From Streptomyces sp. NBC_01465 (GTDB taxonomy: Bacteria > Actinomycetota > Actinomycetes > Streptomycetales > Streptomycetaceae), in the NCBI RefSeq assembly GCF_036227325.1, contig NZ_CP109467.1:1426001-1490000 (forward strand): a stretch of 64,000 nt of DNA. Direction: 5' to 3'. This document shows positions 60,774 through 64,000 of the stretch, in pieces. Below the pieces are notes generated by a model. That model did no database searches. It saw only the letters and a list, made by a program, of their open reading frames with translations, and was not told the DNA's origin. The position numbers and the translations under genes are program-made. Position 1 is the stretch's first letter. Each line of letters opens with the position of its first letter.

Positions 60774-61544
60774 ATGTCGGCTGCCGAGACAGGTGGGGCA
60801 CAAGTCAAGTCCGCGGTGCGGACGGTGGAGCTCCTCGAATACTTCGCCGGGCGCCCCGGCATGCACTCCCTCGCCTCCGTCCAGGAGGCGGTCGGCTACC
60901 CCAAGTCCAGCCTCTACATGCTGCTGCGCACCCTCGTGGAGCTCGGCTGGGTCGAGACGGACGCGACCGGCACGCGGTACGGCATCGGGGTGCGGGCCCT
61001 GCTGGTGGGCACCTCGTACATCGACGGGGACGAGGTCGTGGCCGCCGCCCGGCCCACCCTCGACCGGCTCTCGGACGACACGACGGAGACCATCCACCTC
61101 GCCCGCCTCGACGGGACGAATGTGGTCTATCTGGCCACCCGCCAGTCGCAGCACTATCTGCGCCCCTTCACCCGCGTCGGCCGCCGCCTGCCCGCGCACT
61201 CCACCTCGCTCGGCAAGGCGCTGCTCGCCACCCACAGCGACGAGCAGGTCCGCAAGATGCTGCCCGAGACCATGCCGCAGCTGACCGAGCACACGATCAC
61301 GGACCGCGAGAAGCTCATCGAAGAGCTGCACCTGATCCGTGAGCAGGGGTACGCGGTCGACCGCGAGGAGAACACCCTGGGCCTGCGCTGCTTCGGCGTC
61401 GCGATCCCGTACCGCACCCCGGCGCGCGACGCGATCAGCTGCTCGGTGCCCGTCGCCCGGCTGACCCCCGCCCATGAGCAGATGGTCAAGGACGCGCTCT
61501 TCGACGCCCGGGACCGGCTGACACTGGCGACTCGTAGGCTCTGA
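60774..61544 (+). CDS. IclR family transcriptional regulator
   Basis: Predicted 256 aa. The N-terminal winged helix has SAVRTVELLEYFAGRPGMHS and SVQEAVGYPKSSLYMLLRTL; the C-terminal effector domain has LRPFTRVGRRLPAHSTSLGKALLA and LGLRCFGVAIPYRT. It likely represses or activates the divergent dehydrogenase operon through the nested repeats. ATG at 60774 has AAGAGGGGCAAG upstream. A GNAT gene follows after 4 bases. Confidence 0.9.
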   Translation: MSAAETGGAQVKSAVRTVELLEYFAGRPGMHSLASVQEAVGYPKSSLYMLLRTLVELGWVETDATGTRYGIGVRALLVGTSYIDGDEVVAAARPTLDRLSDDTTETIHLARLDGTNVVYLATRQSQHYLRPFTRVGRRLPAHSTSLGKALLATHSDEQVRKMLPETMPQLTEHTITDREKLIEELHLIREQGYAVDREENTLGLRCFGVAIPYRTPARDAISCSVPVARLTPAHEQMVKDALFDARDRLTLATRRL

Positions 61545-61548
61545 CGCC

Positions 61549-62022
61549 ATGGAGATTGCGCTGCGCGAGGTCGAGGACGCCGATCTGCCCGTCATCTACG
61601 GGCACATGAGCGACCCCGAGTCGAACCGGATGGCCGCCTTCACCTGCAAGGACCCCACCGACCGGGCCTACTTCGACGCCCACTGGGCCAGGCTCCGCGC
61701 CGACGCGTCCGTCGTGAACCGGACGGTGCTCGCCGACGGCGCGGTCGTCGGCCACGCCGCCGTGTACGGGGTCCCCGGCGAGCGCGAGGTCACGTACTTC
61801 ATCGACCGCGCGTACTGGGGGAAGGGCGTCGCCACCGCCGCCCTCCGCGGTCTCCTGGCGATCGTGACCGAGCGCCCACTGTTCGCCCGCGCAGCCGCCG
61901 ACAACACGGGCTCGCGGCGGGTCCTGGAGAAGTGCGGCTTCGTCGTCACCGGGCACGAGCGCGGCTTCGCCAACTTCCGCGGCGAGGAGATCGACGAGGT
62001 CGTGCTCGCCCTGCCGGAGTGA
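61549..62022 (+). CDS. GNAT family N-acetyltransferase
   Basis: Predicted 157 aa RimJ/RimL-like acetyltransferase: MEIALREVEDADLPVIYGHM, FIDRAYWGKGVATAALRGLL (acetyl-CoA motif) and NTGSRRVLEKCGFVVTGHE. Substrate unknown. It begins 4 bases after the IclR gene stop and is probably cotranscribed. A hairpin follows. Confidence 0.88.
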   Translation: MEIALREVEDADLPVIYGHMSDPESNRMAAFTCKDPTDRAYFDAHWARLRADASVVNRTVLADGAVVGHAAVYGVPGEREVTYFIDRAYWGKGVATAALRGLLAIVTERPLFARAAADNTGSRRVLEKCGFVVTGHERGFANFRGEEIDEVVLALPE

Positions 62023-62026
62023 CCCC

Positions 62027-62050
62027 CGTCTCCGCCGCACGGCGGAGACG
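62027..62050 (+). terminator. Hairpin after GNAT gene
   Basis: A perfect 10-bp stem (CGTCTCCGCC / GGCGGAGACG) with a 4-base loop, 5 bases after the stop. Confidence 0.75.
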
Positions 62051-62103
62051 GATCGTCGCAGCGCAGGACGTACGGAGCCGGGCCCGGCGGGAGCGTGGGT
62101 GTC

Positions 62104-63084
62104 ATGACACAGACACCGCTCGCTCCCGCCGCCGCTGTATCGGCTCCTGACGCCCCTGATATCCCGCTCCGTACGTACCAGCGCGTCCTGCGGGCCCTCG
62201 CGCTCGCCGCCTGTCTGCCGTACCTCTCGCTCAAGATCGCCTGGCTCTCCGGGAGCGTGGTCGGCATCCCGGAGGGGAGTTCGCTGCGCCGCCCGGGCAG
62301 CGCCCTCGTCGTGGGCAACGCCGTCTCGGTGGTGCTGGACGCCACCCTCGTCGTGATCGTCCTGCTGCTGACCAGGCCCTGGGGGCTGCGCGTCCCGTCC
62401 TGGCTGCCGGCCGTCCCCGTGTTCGTCGCGACCGGGCTGCTCACCCCGATCGTCGCCGGTTTTCCGCTGCAACTCGCCGTGCGGGGAGCGGGCGGCGGCG
62501 GGGGCGCGGCGCGCGAGCCGTTCCTCGACGGCTGGGTCTTCTCCGTCGTGTACAGCGGCTTCATCGTGCAGGCCCTGGCCCTCGCCGGGCTCTTCGTGCC
62601 GTACGCGATCCGGCGCTGGGGCCGTCTGTGGCGCACCGGTCCGGACACGCCGGTCGCCCGGCGGTACCGGGCCGCCGCGATCGCCGCCGCCCTCGTCGCC
62701 CTGGCCGTCGGCGCCCTGCACCTGATGTGGGCGTGCGGGTCCACGGCCGGACTGGATGCCGGGCGGATCGCCGAAGTCGGCAGCGACACCCGTGCGTTGA
62801 ACGCCGTCTACGTGCTGCTGTCGCTGATCGCGGCGGTGGGCGTACCGGCCCTCGTCCTCCGTCGCGACCACCGCAGGACCGCGCTCGCCCTGGCCTGGAC
62901 CGGATCGGCGGCGCTGGGCTGCTGGGGCGCGTGGATGGCGCTCAGTGCGGCGCTGCGGCCGCTGGGCGATACGGACGGAGGGGCCACGGGACTCCTGTAC
63001 CTCACCTACGCTGGCCAGATGATCGTCGGCCTGCTCGGGGCAGTCGTCCTGACCCGCTTCCTCACCGCCCGCCGGGCCTCGTGA
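62104..63084 (+). CDS. Membrane protein coupled to a sensor kinase gene
   Basis: Predicted 326 aa with about eight hydrophobic helices (for example ALALAACLPYLSLKIAWLSG, VVLDATLVVIVLLL, AAAIAAALVALAVGALHL). No known family is recognised. ATG at 62104 has GGGAG about 10 bases upstream. Its stop overlaps the start of the kinase gene (GTGA), which suggests that the two act together, perhaps the membrane protein as an accessory sensor or a partner whose level is watched. Confidence 0.78.
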   Translation: MTQTPLAPAAAVSAPDAPDIPLRTYQRVLRALALAACLPYLSLKIAWLSGSVVGIPEGSSLRRPGSALVVGNAVSVVLDATLVVIVLLLTRPWGLRVPSWLPAVPVFVATGLLTPIVAGFPLQLAVRGAGGGGGAAREPFLDGWVFSVVYSGFIVQALALAGLFVPYAIRRWGRLWRTGPDTPVARRYRAAAIAAALVALAVGALHLMWACGSTAGLDAGRIAEVGSDTRALNAVYVLLSLIAAVGVPALVLRRDHRRTALALAWTGSAALGCWGAWMALSAALRPLGDTDGGATGLLYLTYAGQMIVGLLGAVVLTRFLTARRAS

Positions 63085-64000
63085 GGCGGCTCCTCGGGGC
63101 GCGGGCGCGCCGCCGCTGGGTGCATCTGATCCTGGGCGGTGCGCTGCTCATGCCGTACTTCCTGGTCGGCATGGTGATCGTGGGCGCGTTCGCACCGAGC
63201 AGCGACGCCTTCTCCTCGCTCCCCCACCAGTTCGCCGCGTTCGGCTTCGCGCTGCCGCTCGCCGCGGTGACCGGGCTGCTGCCGCTCGTGCGGCCGCTGT
63301 CCGTGTACGCGGTACGGGCGCTCTGCGGCATCGACGGCGGGCTGCTGGCCGACGGTCCCGCCGGGTCGCGGGCGGCGCGCGTGCGCACGGCGGGCTGGTA
63401 CACACTGCACGTGGGGGCCGGCGGGGTGGTCAGCGGGGCCACGCTCGCCCTTCCGCCGTTCGCGGTGCTGCTGATCGCGCTGCCGTTCTCGGACTCGCTG
63501 CGCACCTCGCGGTACGGAGTGAGTCAAGTCTTCGACGGGTGGCGGGCGTTGCTGGCACCGCCCGCAGGTCTGGCGATGCTGTGCGCGCTGGCGCTCTGCG
63601 CCGCCGCGGCCGGTGAGCTGCTGGCCCGCACGGCGCCCGTACTGCTCGGCCCCTCGCCGACGGACCGGCTGGCCGCAGCCGAGAAGCGCGCGGCGGACCT
63701 CGCGGTGCGCAACCGGCTGGCGCGGGAGCTGCACGACTCGGTGGGCCATGCGCTGAGCGCGGTGACGCTGCAGGCGGGTGCGGCGCGCAGGGTGCTGGAG
63801 ACGGATGTGGAGTTCGTACGGGAGGCGCTCACCGCGATCGAGGAGACGACACGGCGCACGGTGGGTGAACTCGACGCCGTACTGGGCCTGTTGAGGGAGG
63901 GCGAGGACCAGGGGGCGACGGGGCCGACCCTGGAGGGGCTCGACGGGCTGCTCGCGCACTGCGGCGTGAAGGTGGACTGCACGGTGACGGGCGACCCGGC
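63081..64000 (+). CDS. NarL-type sensor histidine kinase, C-terminus beyond window
   Basis: From GTG at 63081 the frame is open to the window end (306 codons), so the ATP-binding domain is mostly missing. The N-terminal half has four to six hydrophobic helices (WVHLILGGALLMPYFLVGMV near the start). The HisKA_3 dimerisation region is LARELHDSVGHALSAVTLQA with the phosphorylated His near residue 220. Such kinases pair with LuxR-type response regulators, expected downstream outside the window. The start overlaps the membrane-protein stop by four bases. Confidence 0.88.
   Translation, partial: MRRLLGARARRRWVHLILGGALLMPYFLVGMVIVGAFAPSSDAFSSLPHQFAAFGFALPLAAVTGLLPLVRPLSVYAVRALCGIDGGLLADGPAGSRAARVRTAGWYTLHVGAGGVVSGATLALPPFAVLLIALPFSDSLRTSRYGVSQVFDGWRALLAPPAGLAMLCALALCAAAAGELLARTAPVLLGPSPTDRLAAAEKRAADLAVRNRLARELHDSVGHALSAVTLQAGAARRVLETDVEFVREALTAIEETTRRTVGELDAVLGLLREGEDQGATGPTLEGLDGLLAHCGVKVDCTVTGDP

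Noticed and set aside
1..64000. Mobile element, prophage, CRISPR array or tRNA
   Set aside because: No transposase, integrase or phage genes, no regular direct repeats with spacers and no recognisable tRNA cloverleaf or attachment site were seen.

Overview
The window is a piece of a Streptomyces chromosome. It is very GC-rich, with strong G/C at third codon positions and many GTG starts. It carries a mycothiol-type enzyme family, an ectABCD hydroxyectoine operon, an LAXTG sortase substrate and PHO-box-like GTTC direct repeats. From memory, the order Pit transporter, small membrane protein, cobalamin cluster resembles the pitH2/cob region of S. coelicolor; I could not check this by alignment. 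I see no tRNA, rRNA, CRISPR array, integrase or transposase.

Layout. 0-5.4 kb: a partial unknown gene, an alpha/beta hydrolase and a class II aldolase (minus strand), a secreted GH25 lysozyme, and a low-affinity phosphate transporter with a PHO-box-like site plus a small membrane protein. 5.5-24.4 kb: a cobalamin (B12) riboswitch, then cobD-cobQ-cobN, a ChlI/ChlD-type chelatase, cobO-cobB-cobI. A ZIP metal transporter lies on the opposite strand, followed by cobM-cobL-cobJ(CbiG fusion) and cobH-CbiX-cobC. Nearly all cob genes are joined by ATGA/GTGA overlaps. cobG, cobF, cobK, cobS/V, cobU/T and cobP are not in the window. 24.4-30 kb: truncated haemoglobin, a secreted LAETG cell-wall protein, a sulfatase, an amidohydrolase and a class V aminotransferase. 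30-33.1 kb: a large Tat-exported phospholipase C with its own PHO-box-like site. 33.6-36.7 kb: ectABCD. 36.7-40.5 kb: APH-like kinase, TPR protein, GNAT-like protein, methyltransferase and LysE exporter.

40.5-49.4 kb is a self-contained beta-galactan utilisation locus. It has a LacI regulator, a carbohydrate ABC transporter (two permeases and a lipoprotein), a GH42 beta-galactosidase and two tandem secreted GH53 endo-galactanases. The divergent promoter region holds two near-identical lac-like operators placed as mirror images, each abutting a promoter -10.

49.5-64 kb is mixed: a maleylpyruvate isomerase-family protein, a small membrane protein, an OYE-type reductase divergent from a MarR regulator with two identical operator half-kilobase-distant from nothing else, a class V aminotransferase, a FrnE-type DsbA protein, GNAT, a GlxA-type AraC regulator divergent from a DHA2 MFS pump, a second LacI regulator, a DUF1349-like protein with a ketoglutarate-semialdehyde dehydrogenase divergent from IclR, another GNAT, and a membrane protein coupled to a sensor kinase that runs off the window.

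I found no convincing undescribed multi-gene system. The most interesting signals are a GC-rich Streptomyces intergenic repeat sitting in frame inside cobB, the mirror-image operator/promoter pair of the galactan locus, the PHO-box-like site ahead of the unusually long phospholipase C, and the nested inverted repeats between the dehydrogenase and its IclR regulator.
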